Positions 8,050 through 15,645 of a stretch of 36,746 nt of DNA are shown piece after piece. The position numbers and the translations under genes were made by a program. Position 1 is the stretch's first letter. Each line of letters starts with the position of its first letter. Source of the DNA: Betaproteobacteria bacterium (GTDB lineage Bacteria; Pseudomonadota; Gammaproteobacteria; Burkholderiales; SG8-39); assembly GCA_025358705.1 (NCBI GenBank), contig JANYII010000016.1, positions 1 to 36,746 on the forward strand, given 5' to 3'. Under the pieces are notes generated by a model, which saw only the letters and a list, made by a program, of their open reading frames with translations, was not told the origin of the DNA and ran no database searches.

Positions 8050-9005
8050 CGGTACCGGTACACCACCAGCTTCCCTGACGCGGACTCAGGCGTCCACACC
8101 TCGCCCTTGCGGCCGTGGATCTGGCGCACGTTGGCGCTGCCGCTGGATGAACCGTAGGTATCCCACTTTTCGGTCGCGGGATCGAAACGCATCATCAACT
8201 GCTTGTCCCATTCCGAGATCCAGACCTTGTCCGTCTCGTCGACGTACACCGCGTAGGTGCGCGGCCGCTCGCCCGGCGCTTTCCACACCTTCCACGTTCC
8301 CGTCTTCGGGTCGTAGCGGCTGAGGTTGCCGGAATTCCACTCGGACACCCAGACCATGCCCTTGGAATCCGACCACACGCGACGAGCTCCCTGGTCACGC
8401 GTCGGCGGCTCGATCACCTGCACCTTGTGGGTGGCGGCATCGATGCGCCCGACATACGACCCGGCCAGCGAGGCGAAGTAGACGGTGCCATCGGGCGTGG
8501 CATGAATTCCGTACGGCCCGCGGCCTTTCGGCGCGTCATAGACCTTCAGGTCGCCGCTTTTCGGATCGAGGCGCCCGTAGATCCCGTTCTGGCCCGTAAA
8601 CCAGTGAATGCCCGCCTTGTCGAAGATCGCCGTATTGAGGTTGGCGTAGCCGGTGTCTTTCGGCAGCGGCCAGATTTTCACTGCCAGGGTCTTCTGGTCG
8701 ACGCGCGCGATCGCGTTCTGCCCGCCGTCGGTGAACCACGCGGAACCGTCGCGATCGAGGATCACGCCGTGCGGCGACGAGCCCCGTCCCAGCGGAATCA
8801 GTTCAACCTTCCCGGTCTTCGGATCCAGCCGGCCCGCGTTGCCGCTGCCCTGGCCGGAAAACCAGACCGGACCGTCGGGCGCCGGGTCCGCCCAGATGTC
8901 ATGCGCCGTGATGCGCGGCGGCAGCGGATATTCCTGCACGCTCATCTGGGCGGCCGCCCAGGACGGGAGGATCGAAAGAAACGCCACGGTCAGCAGGATG
9001 CGCAT
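8046..9005 (-). CDS. Exported Vgb-like (virginiamycin B lyase family) beta-propeller protein
   Basis: 319 aa with a clear Sec signal peptide (MRILLTVAFLSILPSWAAAQ). The mature part is built of repeated propeller blades of the form P-x-G-I/V-x-x-D-x-x-G-x-x-W-F-T-D, such as SPHGVILDRDGSAWFTDG and GPYGIHATPDGTVYFAS, typical of the Vgb/SMP-30-like propeller group. True Vgb linearises streptogramin B in the cytoplasm; an exported homologue in a Gram-negative is more likely a periplasmic lactonase or binding propeller. Only 27 bp separate its start from the divergent transglutaminase-like gene. Not good evidence of antibiotic resistance. Confidence 0.82.
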   Translation of the reverse strand: MRILLTVAFLSILPSWAAAQMSVQEYPLPPRITAHDIWADPAPDGPVWFSGQGSGNAGRLDPKTGKVELIPLGRGSSPHGVILDRDGSAWFTDGGQNAIARVDQKTLAVKIWPLPKDTGYANLNTAIFDKAGIHWFTGQNGIYGRLDPKSGDLKVYDAPKGRGPYGIHATPDGTVYFASLAGSYVGRIDAATHKVQVIEPPTRDQGARRVWSDSKGMVWVSEWNSGNLSRYDPKTGTWKVWKAPGERPRTYAVYVDETDKVWISEWDKQLMMRFDPATEKWDTYGSSSGSANVRQIHGRKGEVWTPESASGKLVVYRYR

Positions 9006-9032
9006 GGACGGATTCTAGCTAAACTAGCCCGA

Positions 9033-9689
9033 ATGCCGGTGACAAGAAGAAAAAAGGCATCCCGCGAGATGCTCGGGCTTACCCGGGCCGAGTTCGCCAC
9101 CCTGCGCCGCCTGCGCACGCCGGAAAAAATCCAGGCATTCCTCTACGGCCTGAAGCAGAACTTCGAGCGCGACGGCGAGACCTGCCATTCCGTGCGCGTG
9201 GTGCTTAGGGACCGCCGCGCGCATTGCATCGAAGGCGCCGTTACCGCGGCGTGCGCGCTGTGGATCCATGGCGAGCCGCCGCTGCTGCTCGATTTCCAGG
9301 CGGTGCACGATTTCGACCACGTGGTCGCGGTGTTCCGGCGCAACGGCCGCTGGGGCGCGATCTCCAAGACCAACGGCATCGGCCTCAGGTGGCGCGACCC
9401 GGTGTACCGCACGCTGCGCGAACTCGCGATGTCCTACCTGCACGAGTACTACAACAAGCGCGACCGCAAGACCCTGCGCACCTACTCGCGCCCCTACGAC
9501 CTGAGAAGGATGAAGCCGGAAATCTGGGTCACCGCCGACGACGGCGCCTGGGACCTGGTCGACGCACTGGAAGCCACGCAGCACTACAAGCTGATGACCC
9601 CCGCGCAAGCGCGCAGCCTGCTGCGCAGGGATCCCTTCGAGCGCGAGGTAGGAAACCTCCTGCAATACAAAAGACCTAAGAAGCGCTAG
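9033..9689 (+). CDS. Uncharacterised transglutaminase-like cysteine protein
   Basis: 218 aa from ATG 9033; the track ORF from 8427 runs antisense through the Vgb-like gene and is not real upstream of here. I do not know a function. The core RRAHCIEGAVTAACAL (C65), DFDHVVAVFRRNGRWGAISK (H96) and WRDPVYRTLRELAMSYLHEY has the spacing and flavour of a transglutaminase-like Cys-His fold; the third acid residue is not obvious. No signal peptide or membrane segment, and a basic N-terminus (TRRKKASRE). There is no Shine-Dalgarno, and the divergent gene starts only 27 bp away, so the true start could be ATG 9069. Convergent with a Bug gene 2 bp downstream. Confidence 0.7.
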   Translation: MPVTRRKKASREMLGLTRAEFATLRRLRTPEKIQAFLYGLKQNFERDGETCHSVRVVLRDRRAHCIEGAVTAACALWIHGEPPLLLDFQAVHDFDHVVAVFRRNGRWGAISKTNGIGLRWRDPVYRTLRELAMSYLHEYYNKRDRKTLRTYSRPYDLRRMKPEIWVTADDGAWDLVDALEATQHYKLMTPAQARSLLRRDPFEREVGNLLQYKRPKKR

Positions 9690-9691
9690 GC

Positions 9692-10660
9692 CTACTTCTC
9701 TTCCACCTTGCCGATTTTCTCCAGCGCCACCGCGAGGCGCCTGGCATCGTTGTCCCAGTATTTCTGGAATTCGGGCGCATCCAGGTAGCTGATCGGCGTC
9801 GACACCTTCTCCATCTGCGCCTTGAACTCCGCCGAATTCGCCGCCTCGCGCACCGCATCACGCAACCTGGTGAGGATCGGCGCGGGCGTCGCTGCTGGCG
9901 CGACCACGCCGGACCAGATGTAGAACTCGGCGTCGTAGCCGAGCTCCTTGAAGGTCGGAATCTCCGGCAACAGCGCGAGGCGCTGGGTGCTCCAGCTCGC
10001 CAGCGCGCGCATCTTGCCGCCCTTGATCTGCCCGATGGCAGCCGCCGGCCCGGAGGCGAGCGCTTCGACCTGGCCGCCGAGCAACGCGGTCACCGCCGGT
10101 CCGCCGCCCTGGTAGGGCACGTGGAACAGCTTGATGCCGGCGGCGTTTGCAAAGATCTCCATCGCCACGTGCAGTGTGCCGTAAACGCCCGAGGACGAAT
10201 AATTGATCTTCCCGGGACTGGCCTTGGCAGCATCGACGAAATCCTTGAGCGTCCTGTACGGGCCGTCCGCGCGCACCACCAGCACCGTCGGATCGGCGGT
10301 CACCAGCGCGACCGGCGCGAAATCCTTCATCTCATAGGCCGGCTGCTTGCCGTTGATGCGGTCGGATACCGGGAAAATGGAGATCGAGGAAAGCGCCATC
10401 AGGATGGTGTAGCCGTCCGGCGACGCCTTCGCGACGGAAGCGGTCCCCGTCGCGCCGCCGGCGCCCGCGCGGTTGATCACCAGCACCGGCTGCTTGAGCG
10501 TCTTTTCCATTGCCACGGCCAGCGGGCGGCCGACGATGTCGGCCACGCCACCGGGCGGGAACGCGACGACCATATTGATCGGCTTCGACGGCCAGGCGTC
10601 TTGCGCGTGCAGAAGCGGCGCGACCAGGGCAATGGCGACTGCGACGAGGATTTTGTGCAT
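9692..10660 (-). CDS. Bug-family tripartite tricarboxylate receptor
   Basis: 322 aa with signal peptide MHKILVAVAIALVAPLLHAQ and a strong GGAGGA Shine-Dalgarno 7 bp before ATG. Bug motifs: WPSKPINMVVAFPPGGVADI, VINRAGAGGATGT, SPDGYTILMA, HVPYQGGGPAVTALLGGQVEA. Periplasmic solute-binding protein for a carboxylate-type ligand. It stands alone, without transporter or catabolic genes beside it, which is common in Bug-rich betaproteobacteria; the ligand cannot be guessed. Upstream lies a short inverted repeat CGGAA-ATA-TTCCG (10699-10711) that may be an operator. Confidence 0.9.
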   Translation of the reverse strand: MHKILVAVAIALVAPLLHAQDAWPSKPINMVVAFPPGGVADIVGRPLAVAMEKTLKQPVLVINRAGAGGATGTASVAKASPDGYTILMALSSISIFPVSDRINGKQPAYEMKDFAPVALVTADPTVLVVRADGPYRTLKDFVDAAKASPGKINYSSSGVYGTLHVAMEIFANAAGIKLFHVPYQGGGPAVTALLGGQVEALASGPAAAIGQIKGGKMRALASWSTQRLALLPEIPTFKELGYDAEFYIWSGVVAPAATPAPILTRLRDAVREAANSAEFKAQMEKVSTPISYLDAPEFQKYWDNDARRLAVALEKIGKVEEK

Positions 10661-10768
10661 TTCGACTTCCTCCTGACGCGTATCTTACAAGTGGCCTACG
10701 GAAATATTCCGGTAAACCCCAGCCTGCGGATAGGTTTCGGCGTGCGGCTCTAGCTGTAAGTCTGCGTG

Positions 10769-10804
10769 CCTTCCGCCGACCAATCGGTAATAATTGCCGG
10801 AAGG
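10769..10804 (+). promoter_or_regulatory. Candidate msrB leader hairpin reaching the ribosome-binding site
   Basis: CCTTCCG (10769-10775) can pair with CGGAAGG (10798-10804), which includes the start of the msrB Shine-Dalgarno AAGGAGGAAGG. Within the loop CCGA-CCAA-TCGG (10776-10787) forms a smaller stem. It could mask the ribosome-binding site, but only if transcription starts upstream of 10769, which is not shown. Confidence 0.3.
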
Positions 10805-10812
10805 AGGAAGGT

Positions 10813-11355
10813 ATGAAACGCCGTAGCCTGTTGACGTTCCTGGCATTGGGTCCCTTCTTCATGCACGCCCATGCACAGTCGAAGACAACGAAAGGGATCA
10901 AGGAGATGCAAGACAACTGGAAGACCCTGCTCGCCCCTGGAACCCCCGTTCCCAGCGCGACCGAAGAGCTGAAGCTCTCGAAGGACGAATGGAAGAAGCG
11001 CCTGCAGCCGGCCTCCTACAGCGTGCTGCGCGAAGAGGACACCGAGCGCGCCGGCACCAGCCCGCTCGACCGCGAGAAGCGCGCCGGCGTGTTCGTCTGC
11101 GCCGGTTGCGGCCTGCCGCTGTTCACTTCCGAGATGAAATTCGACAGCGGCACCGGCTGGCCGTCGTTCTTCACCACCATTCCGGGCGCCCTGCAGACCA
11201 AGACGGACTACAAGATCATCTACCCGCGCACCGAGTACCACTGCGCGCGCTGCGGCGGCCATCACGGCCACCTGTTCGACGACGGCCCGGCGCCCACCGG
11301 CAAGCGCTACTGCAACAACGGCGTGGCGCTGAAGTTCATACCGCAGAAGGCGTGA
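10813..11355 (+). CDS. msrB: Exported peptide-methionine (R)-S-oxide reductase MsrB
   Basis: 180 aa. Residues 1-22 are a signal peptide starting MKRRSLLTFLAL, with an RR that leaves Tat export possible. The MsrB domain follows: zinc ligands C96/C99 (CAGCG) and C144/C147 (CARCGG), substrate loop DSGTGWPSF, HHGHLFDDGPAPTGKRYC with catalytic C167, and LKFIP at the end. It reduces methionine-R-sulfoxide in proteins; here it would act in the periplasm on oxidatively damaged envelope proteins. The resolving Cys position common in MsrBs is not obvious. Strong AAGGAGG ribosome-binding site. The 3' end overlaps the convergent mlaF gene by 20 bp. Confidence 0.93.
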   Translation: MKRRSLLTFLALGPFFMHAHAQSKTTKGIKEMQDNWKTLLAPGTPVPSATEELKLSKDEWKKRLQPASYSVLREEDTERAGTSPLDREKRAGVFVCAGCGLPLFTSEMKFDSGTGWPSFFTTIPGALQTKTDYKIIYPRTEYHCARCGGHHGHLFDDGPAPTGKRYCNNGVALKFIPQKA

Positions 11356-12154
11356 TCTTCAATTCCTCGGCCAGCGGATTGGCCGGGACGTGGAAGCGCA
11401 CCGGCCCGTCCGGCAGGGCGTTCAGGAACTGCTTGAGGTAGGGATCTTCCGAGGCGAGCAGCGCGTCGGGCGTGCCCTCGCCCATCAGCTTGCCTTCCGC
11501 GATCACGTAGATATAGTCCACCAGCTTGAGCGACTCGGAAACGTCGTAGGTCACGACGATCGAGGTAAGCCCGAGCGCGTCGTTCAGCTTGCGGATCAGG
11601 GTGGCGATCACGTTCAGCGAGATCGGGTCCAGCCCGGCGAAGGGCTCGTCGTACATCACCAGCAGCGGATCGGTCACGATCGCGCGCGCCAGCGCCACGC
11701 GCCGCGTCATGCCGCCCGAAAGATCGCCCGGCATCATGTCGCGCACGCCGCGCAGCCCCACCGCGTCCAGCTTCATCAGCACCAGCGGGCGGATCAGTTC
11801 CTCGGGCAGGTCGTAGTGCTCGCGGATCGCGAACGCGAGGTTCTCGTACACGGTCAGGTCGGTGAACAGGCCGCTCGACTGGAACATCATGCCCATCTTG
11901 CGGCGCAGGGCGTACAGCTCGTCGGTGGAGAGCTTGTGCACCAGCTTACCGGCCACCCTGATCCAGCCGCGCTCCGGCGCGAGCTGGCCGCCGATCAGCT
12001 TGAGCAGCGTCGACTTGCCGCTGCCGCTGCCGCCGAGGATCGCGACCACCTTGCCGCGCGGAATCCTGAGCGACAGGCCGCGGAAAATTGGCTGCTCGCC
12101 GTAGCTGAAGTGCAGCTCGGAGACTTCGACCAGGTCCGTGGCATCGGTTTGCAT
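11336..12154 (-). CDS. mlaF: MlaF-type ABC transporter ATPase (orphan)
   Basis: 272 aa. Walker A GGSGSGKST (41-49), Q-loop FQSSGLFTDLTVYEN, signature LSGGM (145-149), Walker B LLVMYDE (E170) and the MlaF-type C-terminus QFLNALPDGPVRFHVPAN. MlaF powers the MlaFEDB complex that moves phospholipids between inner and outer membrane. Two oddities: the H-loop position reads VVTYDVSES, with Tyr203 (codon TAC) where a His is expected, and no mlaE/D/C/B follows; the next gene downstream is msrB on the opposite strand. It may work with subunits encoded elsewhere. Confidence 0.85.
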   Translation of the reverse strand: MQTDATDLVEVSELHFSYGEQPIFRGLSLRIPRGKVVAILGGSGSGKSTLLKLIGGQLAPERGWIRVAGKLVHKLSTDELYALRRKMGMMFQSSGLFTDLTVYENLAFAIREHYDLPEELIRPLVLMKLDAVGLRGVRDMMPGDLSGGMTRRVALARAIVTDPLLVMYDEPFAGLDPISLNVIATLIRKLNDALGLTSIVVTYDVSESLKLVDYIYVIAEGKLMGEGTPDALLASEDPYLKQFLNALPDGPVRFHVPANPLAEELKITPSAV

Positions 12155-12279
12155 TCGACCGGGAGTTTAACCGACTCGCCATCGATCACCGGCGGCGCTC
12201 TCTCGACCGCGGCCGCCAAGTGTAAAATCCTGCGCACAAGTTTCCCCAGTCAACCTGATTCGCATACGGGAAGGTGAGC

Positions 12280-13131
12280 GTGGACCTGGACGCCGTTTTC
12301 GAGCGCAACTATGCGCTCGCCGCGCCACACACCCTGCTGATGAAGGCGCAAGTGCGTTCGATCTTCGACCGCCTGGTCGAAGTGCGCCACCTGCCGGGAG
12401 ACTGCATCGAATTTGGCGGCTTTCGCGGGGGGCTAAGCTTCTTTCTCGGGCTGTGCGTGCGCGACCTGGGCCTGGCCAAGCGCGTCTTCATGCTCGACAG
12501 CTTCGAGGGCCTGCCGCCGACCGATTCCAGGCTTGACGGCCCCTTCCAGGGCGGCATGATGGTGAGCGATCTGGCGTCGGTGCTGCAGCAGCGCGCCATG
12601 CTGGGCCTGGACGCCGTGGTCGAGGTGCGCCCGGGCTGGTTCCAGGATTCGCTCGAAAAAATGCCGGCGACGGCGCAGTTCTGTCTCGCGCACCTTGACG
12701 CCGACGTCTATTCGAGCACGAAGACCGCGCTGCGCTACGTCCTGCCCCGGCTCGCGCAGGGCGGCGCGCTGGTCCTGGACGACTGCCTGTTCTTCGGCGC
12801 CACAGGCGTGCTGCAGGCCGCGGAAGAGGAGATCGGCAGCGGCCTGCACCTCCACCTCGGACCAAAAACGCAGGCCTTTGCGTTTCCCGCGGGCGATCCG
12901 AACCCACGACGCCGCGCGCCGGTCTGGCGCACGCTGGGTGGACGGCGCTACGACGTGGCGGAGCTGCTGCAGCGCGCCGATTACATCGAACTGGTCGCCT
13001 CGGAAGCGGCCTATTTCCGCGGCCTGGCGCAGGCATATGGGGATTATCTTGAATTGGTGTCGGGGAAGCCTGAGCTGCCTCCCGACAGCCACCGGGTCGC
13101 CCCCAACATCGGCATCCTGCGCAAAAGCTGA
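12280..13131 (+). CDS. TylF/macrocin-O-methyltransferase family SAM-dependent methyltransferase
   Basis: 283 aa from GTG 12280, chosen because GGGAAGG lies 5 bp upstream; GTG 12274 is the alternative. Class I methyltransferase motifs: DCIEFGGFRGGLSFFLG (SAM loop), VFMLDSFEGLPPTD, AHLDADVYSSTKTALRYVLPRL and GGALVLDDCLFFG, which carry the metal-binding aspartates typical of TylF. Family members O-methylate sugars or related polyols, in macrolides or in surface glycans. It stands alone with no glycosylation or polyketide genes near, so the target is unknown. A TAAAAT at 12223-12228 could be its -10. Confidence 0.8.
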   Translation: MDLDAVFERNYALAAPHTLLMKAQVRSIFDRLVEVRHLPGDCIEFGGFRGGLSFFLGLCVRDLGLAKRVFMLDSFEGLPPTDSRLDGPFQGGMMVSDLASVLQQRAMLGLDAVVEVRPGWFQDSLEKMPATAQFCLAHLDADVYSSTKTALRYVLPRLAQGGALVLDDCLFFGATGVLQAAEEEIGSGLHLHLGPKTQAFAFPAGDPNPRRRAPVWRTLGGRRYDVAELLQRADYIELVASEAAYFRGLAQAYGDYLELVSGKPELPPDSHRVAPNIGILRKS

Positions 13132-13138
13132 GGCGGCG

Positions 13139-13554
13139 TTAGCCGCCGAGGGCCTTGTACAGATCGGCTACTGCCACGCGCTGGGCACGCAAAGCTTCAT
13201 AACGCGCGATCTCCGCGGCCAGCAGGTTGCGCTCGGCGTCGATTACGTCGAGCTGGCTGGCCAGGCCGTTTTCGTAACGCAAGCGGGAGAGCCTGAGCGC
13301 GGAGCCGGGCGCGCATCTGCGCCGCCTGCGCCGCGCGCGGCGGCGAGCAGCAGATTGCTGTTGTGCGCGAACGCCTCTTCGAGCAGCTTTTCCAGCGCCG
13401 GGTCGCCGTACACGCGCCACCAGTTGCCGTCCTTCGCGGAATTTTCCGACGCCTGCTTCCACGCGTCGGGCATTTCCACCGCCGGACGCTTGTAGTCGGG
13501 CTGCACCGCGCAGCCAGCGAGGAACAGGAGAGGCAGAACAAGAGTCTTATTCAA
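13139..13554 (-). pseudogene. Remnant of a NodT-type outer-membrane efflux lipoprotein
   Basis: From TTG 13554 the frame gives a good lipoprotein N-terminus, [23 protein letters not shown], then GNWWRVYGDPALEKLLEEAFAHNSNLLLAAAR, the family's first about 75 residues. The middle of the protein (roughly 330 of about 460 residues) is missing. In a different frame the true C-terminus follows: LRYENGLASQLDVIDAERNLLAAE..VADLYKALGG up to 13139. So the gene has a large internal deletion plus a frame change. The start overlaps the end of the RND remnant, the usual RND-OMF operon order. Misassembly is the main alternative. Confidence 0.8.
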
Positions 13555-14051
13555 TGCCGGCCTCCCTCTTCTTGGCCGCCTCGTCGATCTCGCGGCGGAT
13601 TTCCGCAGTCGAGCGCTTCTCCGTCAGGTGCCCGTCGCTGATCAGCTTGAAGAACATGGGCACGAAGAAAATTGCGAGGAAAGTCGCCGCGATCATGCCG
13701 CCCATCACGCCGGTGGAGATCGCCAGCGGCAGCACGCCGAGGATGAAGGCGAGCGAGGTCATCAGGATCGGCCGGAAGCGCAGCCGCGCCGCTTCCAGCG
13801 CCGCGGCGGAGGCCGATCTGGAAGTAGACGTCGTTCGTCAGCCGGCCAATCTGCCCCGTGATCATCTGCATGCCGGGAACGATGAAGGAAAGCGTGGACA
13901 GTCCATTCTTGATCCAGATTGCCGACAGCGCGCCGAACATGCCGAACGGCAGCGCCAGCAGCACCGACAGCGGCAGCGACCACTTCTCGTACTGCGCGGC
14001 GAGGCCCAGGGCAAGGGCCGAGGTGCCGCTCGATTTCTTTTCCTGGTAGGA
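13547..14051 (-). pseudogene. Remnant of an RND (AcrB/HAE1-type) efflux pump, C-terminal pieces
   Basis: Pieces of the last fifth of an AcrB-like protein appear in order but with losses: SYQEKKSSG, a short loss, [24 protein letters not shown], an unexplained stretch of about 20 residues, [11 protein letters not shown], then a frame change with loss of the GLAAKNAILIVEFA region, [22 protein letters not shown], loss of about 10 residues after AIST, and [21 protein letters not shown] with a normal C-terminal tail ending at TAA 13547. An intact pump is about 1040 residues; about 165 codons remain. It cannot make a working pump. Confidence 0.82.
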
Positions 14052-14194
14052 CGCGCCGCGCCAGTCCGTCACGGTCAGCAGCCAGCTCGCGAACGGCGAG
14101 ATGGTCAATGGCGCCATGCCCACGCCCGCGGTCGTGAGCGAAACTGCCAGCGCGCGCCGGCGGCAACGACTACCCAGCCGTAGTTGAACCGCAT
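14052..14194 (-). pseudogene. Remnant of an MFS transporter
   Basis: From ATG 14194 the frame reads [14 protein letters not shown], the usual N-terminus of OxlT-like MFS permeases, and then breaks. In another frame follows [33 protein letters not shown], which looks like the MFS TM4-TM5 region (small-residue helix ending in the W-R motif). The next codons are RND sequence, so an MFS gene and an RND gene were joined by deletion. It begins 20 bp after the VOC gene stop. Confidence 0.6.
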
Positions 14195-14214
14195 AGCGGT
14201 ATTCGCGCCCGCGC

Positions 14215-14676
14215 TCAGGCCGCGGCCTTCTGCATCGCCGCGATGTCGAGCTTGGTCATCTTCACGACCGCCTGCATCACCTTGTCGGACTTCGCCGGAT
14301 TCTTCAGAAGCTCCGGCAGGATCGCGGGCACGACCTGCCAGGACAGGCCGTACTGGTCGCGCAGCCAGCCGCACACCTCGGTGGCGCCGCCGGCGGAGAG
14401 CTTCTCCCACATCTCGTCCAGCTCCTTCTGCGTCTCGCAGTTCACCATCAGCGAGATCGCGTGGTTGAACTTGAAGTTCGGGCCGGCGTTGAGTGCGAGG
14501 AACTCGCGGCCGTCGAGCTCGAAGTGCACGGTCATCACCGAGCCCTTCTTTCCCGGCCCCGTGTCGCCGTAATGCGTAACCTGCCTGATCTTCGAGTTAC
14601 GGAAGACAGAGACGTAGAACTTCGCTGCTTCCTCGGCCTGGCCGTCGAACCACAGGCATGTCGATATTTTTTGCAT
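14215..14676 (-). CDS. VOC-family protein, PhnB/3-demethylubiquinone-methyltransferase-like fold
   Basis: 153 aa. [25 protein letters not shown] is the standard start of this VOC subgroup; later [37 protein letters not shown] and [17 protein letters not shown] complete the paired beta-alpha-beta-beta-beta modules. Such proteins bind small ligands or metals; despite the domain name there is no evidence of methyltransferase activity. Start is 2 bp after the stop of the upstream VOC gene, so it is the last gene of the ArsR-headed operon. Transporter remnants lie directly downstream. Confidence 0.88.
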   Translation of the reverse strand: MQKISTCLWFDGQAEEAAKFYVSVFRNSKIRQVTHYGDTGPGKKGSVMTVHFELDGREFLALNAGPNFKFNHAISLMVNCETQKELDEMWEKLSAGGATEVCGWLRDQYGLSWQVVPAILPELLKNPAKSDKVMQAVVKMTKLDIAAMQKAAA

Positions 14677-14678
14677 GG

Positions 14679-15098
14679 CTACATCGTCTGCGGCACGATG
14701 ACCATCCAGCCCACGCCGAATTTGTCGGCCACCATGCCGAAGCGTGGTGAGAAGAAAGTCTTGCCGAGCGGCATCTGCACCTTGCCGCCGTCGCCCAGCG
14801 CAGCGAACAGCCGGTCGGCATCGGCCGCGTCCTTCGCATCAACCGATAGGCAGAAGCCCTCGAACTTCGGCTTGCTTCCGCAATTTCCATCGGAGGCCAT
14901 CACCAGCGTCTCGCCGACGCGGAACGCGGAATGCATGACCCTCTTCTCGGCACCTGGCGGGATCATGCCCGGCGGCATCGGATCCGGGCTGTCGCTGAAG
15001 CGCATCAGCATCTCGACCTTGATGCCGAGGGCCTTCTTGTAGAACTCGAGGGCCTCTTCGCAGCGGCCGTCGAAAAACAGGTAGGGCTGGGCTTGCAT
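14679..15098 (-). CDS. VOC-family protein (PhnB-like)
   Basis: 139 aa with AAGGAGATCCC before the ATG. Begins MQAQPYLFFDGRCEEALEFYKKALG, followed by VMHSAFRVGETLVMASDG and FSPRFGMVADKFGVGWMVIVP, matching the PhnB-like glyoxalase/bleomycin-resistance superfamily. Members are small dimeric binding proteins or enzymes; the ligand is unknown. It sits between an SRPBCC gene (9 bp upstream) and a second, only distantly similar VOC gene (2 bp downstream). Confidence 0.88.
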   Translation of the reverse strand: MQAQPYLFFDGRCEEALEFYKKALGIKVEMLMRFSDSPDPMPPGMIPPGAEKRVMHSAFRVGETLVMASDGNCGSKPKFEGFCLSVDAKDAADADRLFAALGDGGKVQMPLGKTFFSPRFGMVADKFGVGWMVIVPQTM

Positions 15099-15107
15099 GG
15101 GATCTCC

Positions 15108-15638
15108 TTATTTTTCCGCGATTGTTTTCAGGTTGGCGAGACCAGCCTCGAAATCCGTGCCGATCATCTTGTCCATGTTGAAGAACACGCCCATCAGTTT
15201 GGAGATGAAATTGGCGGGGCCGAACATCGCCCAGGTCACCGTCGTCACCCCATCCTTGCCGTCCATGGTGAATTCGGCCGTGTTGTGGCCCTCGAAAGGC
15301 TCGAGGAAATCCAGCTTGATGACGACCCTGGAAGGCGCGACGTCGGTGATCTCCATGCGGCCCTTGCCGACGTTCTTGTTGCCGTGCCACTCGTACACCG
15401 CGCCCTTGCCCGCCGTCACCTCGCCGAAAGTCCGCTTCATCGCCGGATCCTTGTTCTCGTAAGGCGACCACGCAGCCCAGGCCTTGAAGTCGCTGATTTG
15501 CGCGGCGATCTTCACAGGCGGCGCCTTGATGCTCGCCGTCCGCTCGACGCGGAACGTGTCGGGCTTCATTGCCGCCAGGACAAGAGCACCCACGACCAGG
15601 AGCGCGAAAATGATGGCGACGATCTTGAGTGTCCGCAT
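15108..15638 (-). CDS. Membrane-anchored SRPBCC (polyketide cyclase/START-like) protein
   Basis: 176 aa. A single N-terminal transmembrane helix (KIVAIIFALLVVGALVLAAM) is followed by an SRPBCC domain: FRVERTASIKAPPVKIAAQISDFKAWAAWSPYENKDP and the C-terminal helix NMDKMIGTDFEAGLANLKTIAEK. This is the common helix-plus-START-like architecture, with a hydrophobic ligand cavity held at the membrane. It differs from the three soluble AHSA1-type proteins in the same operon. Start lies 7 bp after the previous stop. Confidence 0.88.
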   Translation of the reverse strand: MRTLKIVAIIFALLVVGALVLAAMKPDTFRVERTASIKAPPVKIAAQISDFKAWAAWSPYENKDPAMKRTFGEVTAGKGAVYEWHGNKNVGKGRMEITDVAPSRVVIKLDFLEPFEGHNTAEFTMDGKDGVTTVTWAMFGPANFISKLMGVFFNMDKMIGTDFEAGLANLKTIAEK

Positions 15639-15645
15639 ATGCCGG

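Noticed and set aside
8046-9005. Streptogramin resistance (virginiamycin B lyase)
   Set aside because: The protein has a signal peptide and only general propeller similarity; Gram-negative host and context give no support for a resistance role.
8427-9032. N-terminal 200 codons of the 420-aa plus-strand ORF
   Set aside because: Antisense to the Vgb-like gene, with no motifs; the real gene starts at 9033 or 9069.
14105-14410. 101-aa minus-strand ORF
   Set aside because: Its first two thirds are an out-of-frame reading of the VOC gene; only the last part is the MFS remnant, annotated separately.
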